Shown: positions 6,980 to 15,072 of the stretch, piece by piece
How positions within the stretch are numbered: position 1 is the stretch's first letter
Layout of the letters: every line of letters starts with the position of its first letter
Source of the DNA: a virus
Length of the DNA stretch: 26,168 bases
Virus record (IMG/VR): IMGVR_UViG_3300025652_000462
Span: 1 to 26,168 of that record
Direction: 5' to 3' (one strand)
Notes under the pieces: model-generated
What the model saw: only the letters and a program-made list of their open reading frames with translations
Databases searched by the model: none
What the model was told of the DNA's origin: nothing
Position numbers and translations under genes: made by a program

Positions 6980-9457
6980 TTATTTGGCGTTAGCGTATTT
7001 AAAAGGCTGTTCAGCAAAGGCGAGGTAAACGTAAGTTCCGCCAGAGACATTATATAATGTGTCTCTAGCCTTAAAACCGTTGCTTAAAATATCATATGAG
7101 TTAGTTGACAACCCCGCTTCGCTTAAATTTAAATTGGCGGCAAGCCACGCTGTAGAAACATTGTAAGGGCTTCTTACTGTGTCTATCATAGCCCAATGCG
7201 AAGCATCGTCAGAGCGTTTTATAAGCAAAAATGAAGGACGGAAACCTAGGTGCACATAGGTGCCGTCTGCATTTCCATTTCCGCTGTAAACTCCAGCCTT
7301 GCTGTACTGGTCTATGTCTGTGAAAAAATAAGCGATGTAGTCTTCGTTGTTTGCATTTACAACGTGACCTGTTCCCAGCGTCATAACGGAACTGGTAGGC
7401 TCTGTGTCATTAAAGCGGTTATCTTGGTCTGCTTTTGCATCTGACAGATTTAAACTTAGGTTATGTGTTGCCAAAATGTCTTTGTGATATACAGCCCACG
7501 GGTCGCCTACATCTCTATTTTTAAAAATAACCATCGATGGCTTTGCGCCAAGATTGTGCGGTATCGTATGCCCCGCAGTGCCATTGCCTTTGTATGTAAT
7601 TATAGAAAAGCCAGACTCAGTATTTACAGAACCTGAGTAGGCTTTCGCTGTGCCTGAACCTGTCGTGTTTCCAGATATGGCTGTGCCAGCTTTCCAGTTC
7701 CACGATGCGTAAGTCTCGCCACTATCGTTGATGTTTCCATTGTTTCCTAGAGAATAGCCATTAGACAAAAATGCAGTTACGCCGGGAACCCCTGTTGCTT
7801 CAGCGGCACTGTAGTTTGAACCTAACTCGTTACCGGTACCCCTAACACTATCATAAATAACATGAGAAGCCGCACCATCTCTGCGTTTATTCCAGACCCA
7901 ATCAGGCTGAAACCCAACAGTAGTAATATCTTGAGTACCACCATTGCCGTTATATAGCACCGTGTTAAAATACTCAGACCCATCAATTATCTCAGGCTCA
8001 GGAAGATTAGCTGTGCATAATGCTAAATAGCCACTCGGTACAGAATACTTGAAATCACCTTTGCTATTTCCATCTGTGTTGCCACCTGCTGTAGTTCCAC
8101 CCACAAAAGTACTATCTTGACCAAAGTTTAATATAAAGGCATCATTACCAAGATTAGACACAGCTACATAATAAACATCATCTGTATTAGCAGTATATTT
8201 TTGATTTGTTCCTGCAGATGGGTTGCCACTATCAAACCAAGTTCCATTTCTTCCAAACCATAATTTCCCTGTATCAGCATCTAAGGCAAACATAAAAATA
8301 TCACCATTAGACGCATTTATTCCACTATCAGTAAATGAATTATTATGATTAAAATAGATATCAGAAGCAGCATTATCAATCATTAATGCCCAAGAATTAG
8401 TATTTATACCTAAATAGTTATTTCCTATTACATTACTAGTAACTTTAGATATTCCAAAACTTTCATTTTCTCCACTAGTTGTTACTGTAGGGCATCTTAT
8501 TTCCCAATACCATTTACCACTATTTACAGCTATTGTTCCAGAAGAAATTCCATAACCAGATGACCTAACTAATTTTAAATTTCCCTCAGAAAATGTAGGT
8601 GAATTAAAGCTATCTAATGGATTCAACGTAGCAAAATTATTCGTCGGGCTGTCTAGCACAACATCTGTTGCGGCAAGATTGGTAGATGCCCAGTCATTGT
8701 TATTACCAGATACATCATTGCCTTGCGAACCTGCATTTGCAAAGTCCAGATGGAAGCCGTTAGTTCCGTAAGAACCACCATATTCCTTTGGTACCCAGAT
8801 ACCGTCTGTGGTTTCCCCGAAGCTACTCGCATCAAGAGAACTACCATCTACAAAATTTATTTCTGACATGTAGCCGTCATTAAAATTAAATGCACCCCCA
8901 AAGTCAGGGTCATAGAAAGTTCCCATAGTGTGTAACTGGGTTCTATTAACATAACCGTCAAAGTTCTGTGAAACATTTATACTGCTGGGCTGCCCTGCTG
9001 CACCAGTGCCTCCAAAAGATGTGATTCGCTCTCCGTTCACATAAACACGCATACGGTCATTTGCAGTTGCATTAGGGCTGTCATATACACAAACAATGTG
9101 ATACCAAGCCGCCACATCTCGAAACAGCATATCAAGTGTCTTACTACCTCTATGCACATTAGCACCGCCGTCATACAGCATAAAGGTCAGTCGGTCATTA
9201 TTAAACACTATTCTGTGCTGGTAGTTGCCGGGGAATTGCCACTGAGAAAAAAGCGTATGAATGTCACTTCCTGCATTTAAATTACCACGCTTAACCCATG
9301 CGCTCCAAGTCCAGTTTCTTAAATTGCCAGCAGACGATGGGGTTCTACTTAAATAAGCACCGCTCCCATCCTCAAAACGCAAAGAATTGTCTATCGTGTA
9401 TGGATAGAAGCTGGAGCCGGAGGAATACATCCAATGTGCAGAAGTTGTTAAAGACAT
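6980..9457 (-). CDS. Very large fibre/appendage protein with LamG-like and SPRY-like domains
   Basis: 825 residues. About 20-240 is a concanavalin-A/LamG-like domain (WTWSAWVKRG, RIVFNNDRLTFML, WYHIVCVYDSP, RVYVNGERITSFG), a carbohydrate-binding fold. About 275-450 resembles a SPRY domain (GKWYWEIRCPTVTTSGENES, FALDADTGKLWFGRNGTW). About 480-825 holds two related beta modules, each with a PDWVWNKRRDGAASHVIYD or PSFLLIKRSDDASHWAMID core. The arrangement suits a receptor-binding appendage that recognises surface glycans. The SPRY-like part is strikingly richer in A and T than the rest, suggesting a recently exchanged module. AAGG lies six bases before the ATG. The domain calls are by eye. Confidence 0.85.
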   Translation of the reverse strand: MSLTTSAHWMYSSGSSFYPYTIDNSLRFEDGSGAYLSRTPSSAGNLRNWTWSAWVKRGNLNAGSDIHTLFSQWQFPGNYQHRIVFNNDRLTFMLYDGGANVHRGSKTLDMLFRDVAAWYHIVCVYDSPNATANDRMRVYVNGERITSFGGTGAAGQPSSINVSQNFDGYVNRTQLHTMGTFYDPDFGGAFNFNDGYMSEINFVDGSSLDASSFGETTDGIWVPKEYGGSYGTNGFHLDFANAGSQGNDVSGNNNDWASTNLAATDVVLDSPTNNFATLNPLDSFNSPTFSEGNLKLVRSSGYGISSGTIAVNSGKWYWEIRCPTVTTSGENESFGISKVTSNVIGNNYLGINTNSWALMIDNAASDIYFNHNNSFTDSGINASNGDIFMFALDADTGKLWFGRNGTWFDSGNPSAGTNQKYTANTDDVYYVAVSNLGNDAFILNFGQDSTFVGGTTAGGNTDGNSKGDFKYSVPSGYLALCTANLPEPEIIDGSEYFNTVLYNGNGGTQDITTVGFQPDWVWNKRRDGAASHVIYDSVRGTGNELGSNYSAAEATGVPGVTAFLSNGYSLGNNGNINDSGETYASWNWKAGTAISGNTTGSGTAKAYSGSVNTESGFSIITYKGNGTAGHTIPHNLGAKPSMVIFKNRDVGDPWAVYHKDILATHNLSLNLSDAKADQDNRFNDTEPTSSVMTLGTGHVVNANNEDYIAYFFTDIDQYSKAGVYSGNGNADGTYVHLGFRPSFLLIKRSDDASHWAMIDTVRSPYNVSTAWLAANLNLSEAGLSTNSYDILSNGFKARDTLYNVSGGTYVYLAFAEQPFKYANAK

Positions 9458-9470
9458 AAATTACCTTATA

Positions 9471-11855
9471 TTATGCAAATGCCAACTGTGGTGTGCCAAG
9501 ATTTATAATCCCACCTGCCCGAACAAAGTAGGGCACAAGGTCTACTGCACCTGCCGCGCCTGATAATGTAAGACCAGCACCACCAACCGTTTTATATTGA
9601 TTACCAAGAGATACAGTTCGTCCAGCACCACTGTGGATAAAAACGAATACACCAGACATACCTGCAATTTCTGTTGATGGGTTGCCCAGTGTTATATTTC
9701 CAGTGAGTGTCCATACAAAACTATTGTATACATATAAGTTTGGTGTGTGTGTTCCTGCACCTTGATTTGTGTCTGTATGAACTTTACCTACGGTATTTGC
9801 ACCTGCTAATATGTAGCTGTTATTAATTTCAAGCATCTCTGTGGCACCAGTTACAACACGCCATTGGTCGTTGGCGTGGAACTGCATGTAAGTATTAACG
9901 TCTCCTTCGTGATAAATTGTCGATGCTAAATAGATGTTATTTACAGCGTTAATATCACCTGAAATGTCCACGTTGGCAGCCGATGTGATACGCATACGCT
10001 CAGTGCCAGTTGCGCCGACTGAAGCGCCACCAGTAACCCCTGTTTTAAAAACGATGTCGTAACTATCTGTTCCAATATTAAGGCCGCTTGAGTTAGCACC
10101 TAGATAGCCGGAAGCAACTCCACTAGCTGTGACTTTAATCTCACTATTTTGATTGTTAGCAGTACCTTCGACCGTTAGCTTTTGCGATGGTGCCACAGTT
10201 CCAACGCCGACCAATCCAGCATCTGTGATAGCTATTCTTTCAGCACCATTGGAAAACAACTTTGTCCGATACGGGTCGCCAGCAGAGCCAGCCCCACCCA
10301 TCCCAATGCCATATACAGACGAACCAGCATTTTCAAATAACGCGATTGTCTTACCGATGTTTGCGCCAAAAGATAGTGGGAAGTTAGGTGCGGTAGTTGC
10401 GATGCCGACGTTGCCATTCGACAGTATCCGCATCTTTTCAGAGTTGTTAGCTAGAAATTGAACAGCGTGATTTGTCAATGTGCCAACTGAGCCAGTTCCG
10501 CTGGTAGCTTGCATAAACATCTGAATGGAAGCACTGCTGTTTTCAGACATCACAATGTTATCTGCGCCAGCGTTGCTTACTACGAATTTCTGTGGGGGGC
10601 TGACAGTGCCAATGCCGACCTTGCCAGCACTGGTTTCAGTGATTGCGTCTGTAGTGATTGCGCCAGTGACATCCACGCCTGTGTTGGTAGTGGCGAGTTT
10701 GGCAGAACCATTATAATAAGCAGTAACAGCCCCATCTTGTGAGGCTCTAAGCAATGTTTCATTATTAGGTGCATTCATTATGATAAGGTCATTTGACCTT
10801 ATATATAAATTTCCCAATCCTGCTGCATCTGAAATCCAACTATCAGAACCATCGTGATAAATCTGCAAGTCAGACCCAGCACCGAAGATAGCCTTGCCAT
10901 TATCTGCAAACGAGAGGTTGCCAGAAATGTCGCCAGAGCCATTGATGTCAAGGCTATCTGCTTGCAACTCACCTGTGATGAGAACACCATCGGTTTTAGT
11001 GTTAAGTTTTACCGCAGTGTTATGCCTTATAGTAACTGTTCCACCAGTGCCGTTATCAGACATATTGATGTAACTGTTTCCGTCAGCATCTCTTAAGTTT
11101 ATATCAGTGCCGTGAATATTTAACGAACCCGTTCCGCTATCAACAATGTAGCTGGATGAACTGTCGTGATAAATCTGAAGGTCACTGCCAGCACCGAAGA
11201 CTGCTTTATCGTTATCACCGAAGTTTATGTCGGCAGAAGTAGTCATGCCGTCTGTAGTGATTACGCCCGTGACATCAATGCCTGTGTTGGTGGTGGCGAG
11301 TTTGGCAGATGAAGCAGTGCCGTTATCGTGAAACAGGGTTGCTGTGCCAGCCGTAGTATTAAACTGTGCAATGTTTCTGCTACTGCCGTTTGTAATGTTA
11401 ATTGCGGCACCGCTAGATTGGATGTATAGGTTGCCAGTACCATTTTCATTAATCCACGAGTGAGTACCTGAATGATAAATCTGCAAGTCAGAGCCAGCAC
11501 CAAAGATGGCCTTCTCATTATCTGCAAAGTTGACGTTGTTAGATGCGTCTTTGAATACAGACTTGTCTGCAACATAAGTTACAAAAATAGTTCTAGTACC
11601 CGCTGACCAGTTTACTGCGTTATCGGAATTACTAGATTGTAATATGGTCGTTCTTGCCAGAGTAGTACCAGAGGCAGTATACGTACCAATACCGATTTCA
11701 AAATCAGTACCGTCTGTACATGCATAGTACGTAGTGTTACCATCCCCTACAGCAGTAAAAGACTGAAACCCTGTAGCAGCACCCGCAAGTGCATAGGTTC
11801 CAGTCCCAGTTGTAGTGGTGGTTTCTTTTACTCTATCGGCAAGAACAAGGGCCAT
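9471..11855 (-). CDS. Long tail fibre with [11 protein letters not shown] repeats
   Basis: 794 residues. The N-terminal 100 residues ([19 protein letters not shown], then a [18 protein letters not shown] segment) form a head domain seen in many marine phage fibres and likely anchor the fibre. Three copies of a 19-residue motif ending [11 protein letters not shown] recur every 102-104 residues, each followed by a S[WY]I..G.GNLYI-like strand set. Later segments contain [19 protein letters not shown] repeats and [21 protein letters not shown] units, typical of trimeric beta shafts. The C-terminal 130 residues, with an [19 protein letters not shown] segment, probably form the tip. It is a likely receptor-binding protein. 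No peptidase or endosialidase motif is visible. Confidence 0.88.
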   Translation of the reverse strand: MALVLADRVKETTTTTGTGTYALAGAATGFQSFTAVGDGNTTYYACTDGTDFEIGIGTYTASGTTLARTTILQSSNSDNAVNWSAGTRTIFVTYVADKSVFKDASNNVNFADNEKAIFGAGSDLQIYHSGTHSWINENGTGNLYIQSSGAAINITNGSSRNIAQFNTTAGTATLFHDNGTASSAKLATTNTGIDVTGVITTDGMTTSADINFGDNDKAVFGAGSDLQIYHDSSSSYIVDSGTGSLNIHGTDINLRDADGNSYINMSDNGTGGTVTIRHNTAVKLNTKTDGVLITGELQADSLDINGSGDISGNLSFADNGKAIFGAGSDLQIYHDGSDSWISDAAGLGNLYIRSNDLIIMNAPNNETLLRASQDGAVTAYYNGSAKLATTNTGVDVTGAITTDAITETSAGKVGIGTVSPPQKFVVSNAGADNIVMSENSSASIQMFMQATSGTGSVGTLTNHAVQFLANNSEKMRILSNGNVGIATTAPNFPLSFGANIGKTIALFENAGSSVYGIGMGGAGSAGDPYRTKLFSNGAERIAITDAGLVGVGTVAPSQKLTVEGTANNQNSEIKVTASGVASGYLGANSSGLNIGTDSYDIVFKTGVTGGASVGATGTERMRITSAANVDISGDINAVNNIYLASTIYHEGDVNTYMQFHANDQWRVVTGATEMLEINNSYILAGANTVGKVHTDTNQGAGTHTPNLYVYNSFVWTLTGNITLGNPSTEIAGMSGVFVFIHSGAGRTVSLGNQYKTVGGAGLTLSGAAGAVDLVPYFVRAGGIINLGTPQLAFA
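10854..11528 (-). repeat. Three long-period 57-bp coding repeats (10854-10910, 11166-11222, 11472-11528)
   Basis: Each copy encodes F[AG]DNxKA[IV][11 protein letters not shown]. The starts are 312 and 306 bases apart, so the shaft is built of roughly 103-residue modules. The nucleotide similarity is strong enough to permit recombination between copies. Confidence 0.9.
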
Positions 11856-11860
11856 AGTTT

Positions 11861-12247
11861 TTACGCCTCAGTTATGGTAACGCTATCAGCAGCAAAACGG
11901 AGAGTATCTCCATCAGCGATTGTCTTAGAAGCAGTCAATGCCCCGTAGTAAATTAAGTTGCCAGAGGTTAATGCATCGTGTAAGCCAAAGTGTGTTACTG
12001 TACCCCATGACCCACCGCTTGCGGTAAATTCTTTAACTGCGTCAGGTCCAGTGGCAGAACCACCAGAAGCAGCATTAAAGTCAACAGCGATACGGGCATA
12101 GCCGTTACCACTAATTTCTGTACCTGAATCATCTTCATCAGGATTTGATGTATATAAAGAAAGATACACCGTGGGAGAGGTCAATGCTGTAGTCCCCAAC
12201 ACGTGGTCCAGCACAGCGTTCTCCAAGTAGTTGGATTTTGCAGACAT
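11861..12247 (-). CDS. Small beta-rich virion protein (tail-fibre-like family)
   Basis: 128 residues, beginning [20 protein letters not shown] and continuing [45 protein letters not shown] and [20 protein letters not shown]. This string of motifs is common in phage proteins annotated as tail-fibre or tail proteins; the fold is probably a beta sandwich. It is the first gene after the terminator at 12271-12306 and is followed six bases later by the 794-residue fibre gene, so it may be a connector or small fibre component. AGGAG is six bases before the ATG. The precise role is unknown. Confidence 0.75.
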   Translation of the reverse strand: MSAKSNYLENAVLDHVLGTTALTSPTVYLSLYTSNPDEDDSGTEISGNGYARIAVDFNAASGGSATGPDAVKEFTASGGSWGTVTHFGLHDALTSGNLIYYGALTASKTIADGDTLRFAADSVTITEA

Positions 12248-12270
12248 TATTTTCTCCTATGAGTATGCAA

Positions 12271-12306
12271 AAGAAAAAAGAGGCAAGGCGTTAACCCTGC
12301 CCCTTT
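12271..12306 (-). terminator. Rho-independent terminator after the capsid genes
   Basis: On the minus strand AAAGGGGCAGGG pairs with CCTTGCCTCTTT (12 pairs, two of them G-U) around a six-base loop TTAACG, and the stem runs into TTTCTTTT. It falls just past the stop of the 161-residue head protein, with no promoter visible between it and the next gene, so partial read-through is expected. T7 has a comparable terminator after its capsid gene. Confidence 0.88.
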
Positions 12307-12315
12307 CTATGCTAT

Positions 12316-12801
12316 TTAGGCAAGTGCGTCACGGTCTACTTCGTTAGCAGAAGTATCACCCTGTCCACTTACATCCATCAATGTTGCGAAAACACGAAGT
12401 TTACCAGCAGTGAAAGATGCACCTGTACCTGCAAAAGTAAGGTCCAGTGTGTTTGCTGCAGTTTGAACAACTACATCAAGAGGCGTTACTGCAGGTGCAT
12501 AAGCACCGTCAGCAGCACCATCAATGTCAAAGACAGCTACAAACTCGTTAGGGTCTAGGTCTGTGCCTAGAGTAACGGTTGCATCTGTTCCTGTATTCAT
12601 TGTCGCACTTTCAACAACCTGAACACCAGCATGTACAATGAATGTATTAGCTGGTACTGTAAGCATTTGCGCTAGGTCAGCGTTTGACGGGTCAATTGCT
12701 ACAGCAGTCAAGTCAATTTCTTTCTCAATGAAGTAGACGTTGCGTCCACGCTGAGAGTTTCCAGTTGCAGGAAGAAGTGTTGTGGTAAAAGTATCAGCCA
12801 T
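12316..12801 (-). CDS. Probable head decoration or accessory capsid protein
   Basis: 161 residues, beta-rich and acidic, with no Cys. It opens MADTFTTTLLPATGNSQRGR, followed by alternating hydrophobic strands (FIVHAGVQVVESATMN, ATVTLGTDLDPNEFVAVFD, LDLTFAGTGASFTAGKLRVF). It lies 13 bases downstream of the major capsid gene and both are enclosed by the promoter at 14090-14117 and the terminator at 12271-12306, so the two proteins should be made at comparable high level. That favours a decoration or cement protein or other high-copy virion component. GGGAG precedes the start by eight bases. No sequence signature proves the role. Confidence 0.68.
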   Translation of the reverse strand: MADTFTTTLLPATGNSQRGRNVYFIEKEIDLTAVAIDPSNADLAQMLTVPANTFIVHAGVQVVESATMNTGTDATVTLGTDLDPNEFVAVFDIDGAADGAYAPAVTPLDVVVQTAANTLDLTFAGTGASFTAGKLRVFATLMDVSGQGDTSANEVDRDALA

Positions 12802-12814
12802 TTTCTATTCTCCC

Positions 12815-13885
12815 TTATGCTAAGTGGTAAGAGGCGTTAACAATTGCCTCTGGACGCAGAATTTTGCGACCGTACAAATGCATACCACGAACAATGTCAG
12901 CGAAGCTGTCAGGGTCACGATATGTTTCAGTCTTGTTGATTTGTTCTGCAGTTGCAACAGCTGACTGATGACCAGCAACAATCACACCAAAGTTAGTAGC
13001 AGAGTTCGCACCCGCAAAGGATGGACCTGAACCAATTGATGGTAGGTTGTTAGACGAGTAAACAGTGAAGCCATGAATGTTAGTTCCAAGAACGCCATTC
13101 TGCAGACCTGAACCACCGAAGTCAGAGTTGAACAGACGAGAATCTTCGTCTTTTAGTAGTTCAATGAACACTGGGTCAAGAACAATCCAACGACCTTGGG
13201 TATCTACGTTTTGCTGGTCAAGAAGACGAGACATACGTGCGATAACCTGAAGTGGGTTTGCATCACCAGCAGTTGATGGAGGTGCAACACCGCCTGAACG
13301 TGCGCTGATAGCAATTGCTTCACCACCAGTTAGTGAACCACCACCGTCATTAAAGTCGGTACCGATTAACTTCATGGATGCTAACAGTTCATCTGAACCA
13401 GCTGTAGAAACAGCAACAGTACCATTAGTAGTAGTGTTAATTGTGTCTGGTGTTCCATGAATTGCAGACTGCTTGTAACCAGCCAAGTAGCCAAGAACGT
13501 CTTGGTCAAACTGGTCAGCTAGGCGGTATGCAGCACGGTCACTTGCCAGAGACTGGAAGTTAACGTGTGAGTGTGCTTCTTCAATGTCATCAACTTTAAA
13601 TGCAAAGTAGTTTGCTTTGTCGATGGTCAGTGAAAAATCTTCGTCATCAAGGTCTTGAGGCGTGATTGTTGTGCCACGCTCGTATGCCTTAACTGTGATT
13701 TCTGGTTCCTTGATGATTTTAACTGAATCACCCATTGCGGCGATTTCACCGAAGTAATCAGAATTAGTGATTGCCTCACAAACAGCGGCCTTGCGGAAAG
13801 CAAGTTGCACCTGTTTGGAGTAAATGACTGGACTAAAGTTACCATTAGGTAGGTTACCGTATCCAGCAGCGGAAGTAAAAGCCAT
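12815..13885 (-). CDS. Major capsid protein
   Basis: The reading frame opens at 13891, but AGGAG directly abuts that ATG; the ATG two codons later (13885-13883) has the same AGGAG at a normal six-base distance and is chosen, giving 356 residues. Features match marine podovirus major capsid proteins: N-terminal NFSPVIYSKQVQLAFRKAAV, then the early strand DSVKIIKEPEITVKAYERG, a helical segment AAYRLADQFDQDVLGYLAGY (backbone helix) and a late DTQGRWIVLDPVFIELLKD. The HK97-like fold is an inference from this layout. The gene comes after a scaffold-like gene and a 239-base leader holding one strong promoter. It is probably the most highly expressed gene of the window. Confidence 0.9.
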   Translation of the reverse strand: MAFTSAAGYGNLPNGNFSPVIYSKQVQLAFRKAAVCEAITNSDYFGEIAAMGDSVKIIKEPEITVKAYERGTTITPQDLDDEDFSLTIDKANYFAFKVDDIEEAHSHVNFQSLASDRAAYRLADQFDQDVLGYLAGYKQSAIHGTPDTINTTTNGTVAVSTAGSDELLASMKLIGTDFNDGGGSLTGGEAIAISARSGGVAPPSTAGDANPLQVIARMSRLLDQQNVDTQGRWIVLDPVFIELLKDEDSRLFNSDFGGSGLQNGVLGTNIHGFTVYSSNNLPSIGSGPSFAGANSATNFGVIVAGHQSAVATAEQINKTETYRDPDSFADIVRGMHLYGRKILRPEAIVNASYHLA

Positions 13886-13963
13886 TTCCATCTCCTGTTA
13901 AATTAGCTTTGACAGATGCAAACAGTACAATTCTTGGCAGAGGCTGTATAACTTAGGGTGTAT

Positions 13964-13994
13964 ATCATACAAAGGTTGCAACCAGTGTAGTCAA
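13964..13994 (-). promoter_or_regulatory. Possible second capsid promoter with internal palindrome
   Basis: TTGACT (13994-13989) and TATGAT (13969-13964) on the minus strand are separated by 19 bases, two more than ideal. The spacer contains a perfect ten-base palindrome, GGTTGCAACC (13974-13983), which could be a regulator site. Both are weak calls. Confidence 0.3.
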
Positions 13995-14089
13995 TAGGCC
14001 ATGTTAATCAGGTAATCTTAAAGATTTTTGTAGTTTGCGGATTGACAGATAAGCAAGTAGCTAACTCACTTATTCTGTGCCTGACTATA

Positions 14090-14117
14090 GTTATACATAT
14101 TAATAACTACTTGTCAA
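14090..14117 (-). promoter_or_regulatory. Predicted strong promoter for the capsid genes
   Basis: TTGACA (14117-14112), a 16-base spacer and TATAAC (14095-14090) lie at the beginning of the capsid leader, eight bases beyond the stop of the scaffold-like gene. Transcription would start near 14083, giving a leader of about 200 bases. An imperfect hairpin (AAGTGAGT, loop TAGCT, ACTTGCTT; 14051-14071) would form near the 5' end of that transcript. No other gene is visible in 13886-14124. Confidence 0.7.
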
Positions 14118-14124
14118 CTCTTTT

Positions 14125-14994
14125 TTATCTAGCTGAACCAGAAACATCATAAATAAACTTTCCTGTACGGATAGCTTCCATGATTGCATCAGCTTGCTTC
14201 TCATATTGTTGAGGAGACATTCTCTGTACTTCTGATTCCTTTAGATATGTAGCATTACCCTCATCGTGAGGTTTACTGCGACTATTCTTTGTAGATACAG
14301 ACTTAGCTGCATCTTTATCTGATTTAGGTTTCTTACCTGAGATACCCATATCAGCTTTGTATAAGTCAATTGCCCTTGCTGCAGAACGTGCATCATTATC
14401 ATTCTCATAAAGTGCATCTTGTACCCACTTAGGCTGTTCGTCTGCCCATGTGTGAAAATCATCGCTATCACGAATTTCATCAAAGTCTGGGTGAAGCTGC
14501 ATTAATTGTGCTTCAGCCTTTTCTTTGGTGGCACTGTTTTGCATGTCATCAATTGCTTTTAGGCGGTCTTCTAATGCAGAAGATTGTTCCTTTGCCTTCT
14601 TCATTGCAATTGTTTCAACGATAGCTGCTACATCTGGGTATTCTTTTGCCCAACTGTCGATGTCTTCATCTGACTTTGGTAGCTTCATTTCTTTCTTGGT
14701 AGCACTCTCAAGTTGAGATTTAAGTGCAGCTAGTTCTGTTTTAAACTCTTCAGCTTGCTTCTGCTGATGTCTACGTAGGTCAGAGTAACGCTTTTTGAAG
14801 GTCTTCTCTTCTGCGCCAGTAGGCTCTGCCTCTACTTCTTCTGTTGTTTCTTCACCTTCACCAGCTTGTTCTTTAATAAGCTGTGCTAGTTCTTCTTCAT
14901 CACGTTTCCTACGGTCTTCTTGTGAGTAGGGTTTGTCTACAAATGCAGCCTTCTTAGGTGTTTGCATTTCTTCTGCTAGTATTGTATCGTTCAT
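14125..14994 (-). CDS. Scaffold-like / capsid assembly protein
   Basis: The frame opens at a TTG at 15060, but the ATG at 14994-14992 has AAGGA seven bases upstream and is chosen, giving 289 residues. The product is highly charged and predicted almost entirely helical, with coiled-coil-like segments at about 65-110 (RYSDLRRHQQKQAEEF, TELAALKSQLESATKKE) and 130-165, and Glu-rich low complexity at about 35-60. It directly precedes the major capsid gene, the canonical scaffold position in podoviruses. Conserved-looking segments LMQLHPDFDEIRDSDDFHTW and KWVQDALYENDNDA occur in scaffold proteins of other marine phages as far as I recall. No protease triad is visible, so scaffold removal would rely on exit rather than cleavage. 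Confidence 0.8.
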   Translation of the reverse strand: MNDTILAEEMQTPKKAAFVDKPYSQEDRRKRDEEELAQLIKEQAGEGEETTEEVEAEPTGAEEKTFKKRYSDLRRHQQKQAEEFKTELAALKSQLESATKKEMKLPKSDEDIDSWAKEYPDVAAIVETIAMKKAKEQSSALEDRLKAIDDMQNSATKEKAEAQLMQLHPDFDEIRDSDDFHTWADEQPKWVQDALYENDNDARSAARAIDLYKADMGISGKKPKSDKDAAKSVSTKNSRSKPHDEGNATYLKESEVQRMSPQQYEKQADAIMEAIRTGKFIYDVSGSAR

Positions 14995-15072
14995 TTCAGT
15001 ATCCTTACTGGGGCCACCGTAGCCAACCTGTCGGGGTATGGGGGATGAGTAGCCAGTCAAATTGTGGACTTA

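Noticed and set aside
10440-10480. TTGACA on the minus strand inside the 794-residue fibre gene
   Set aside because: No acceptable -10 follows at 16-18 bases and it is in the middle of a gene.
13886-14124. tRNA or small gene in the capsid leader
   Set aside because: No cloverleaf or T-arm consensus and no ORF with a ribosome binding site; only promoter-like boxes and a hairpin.
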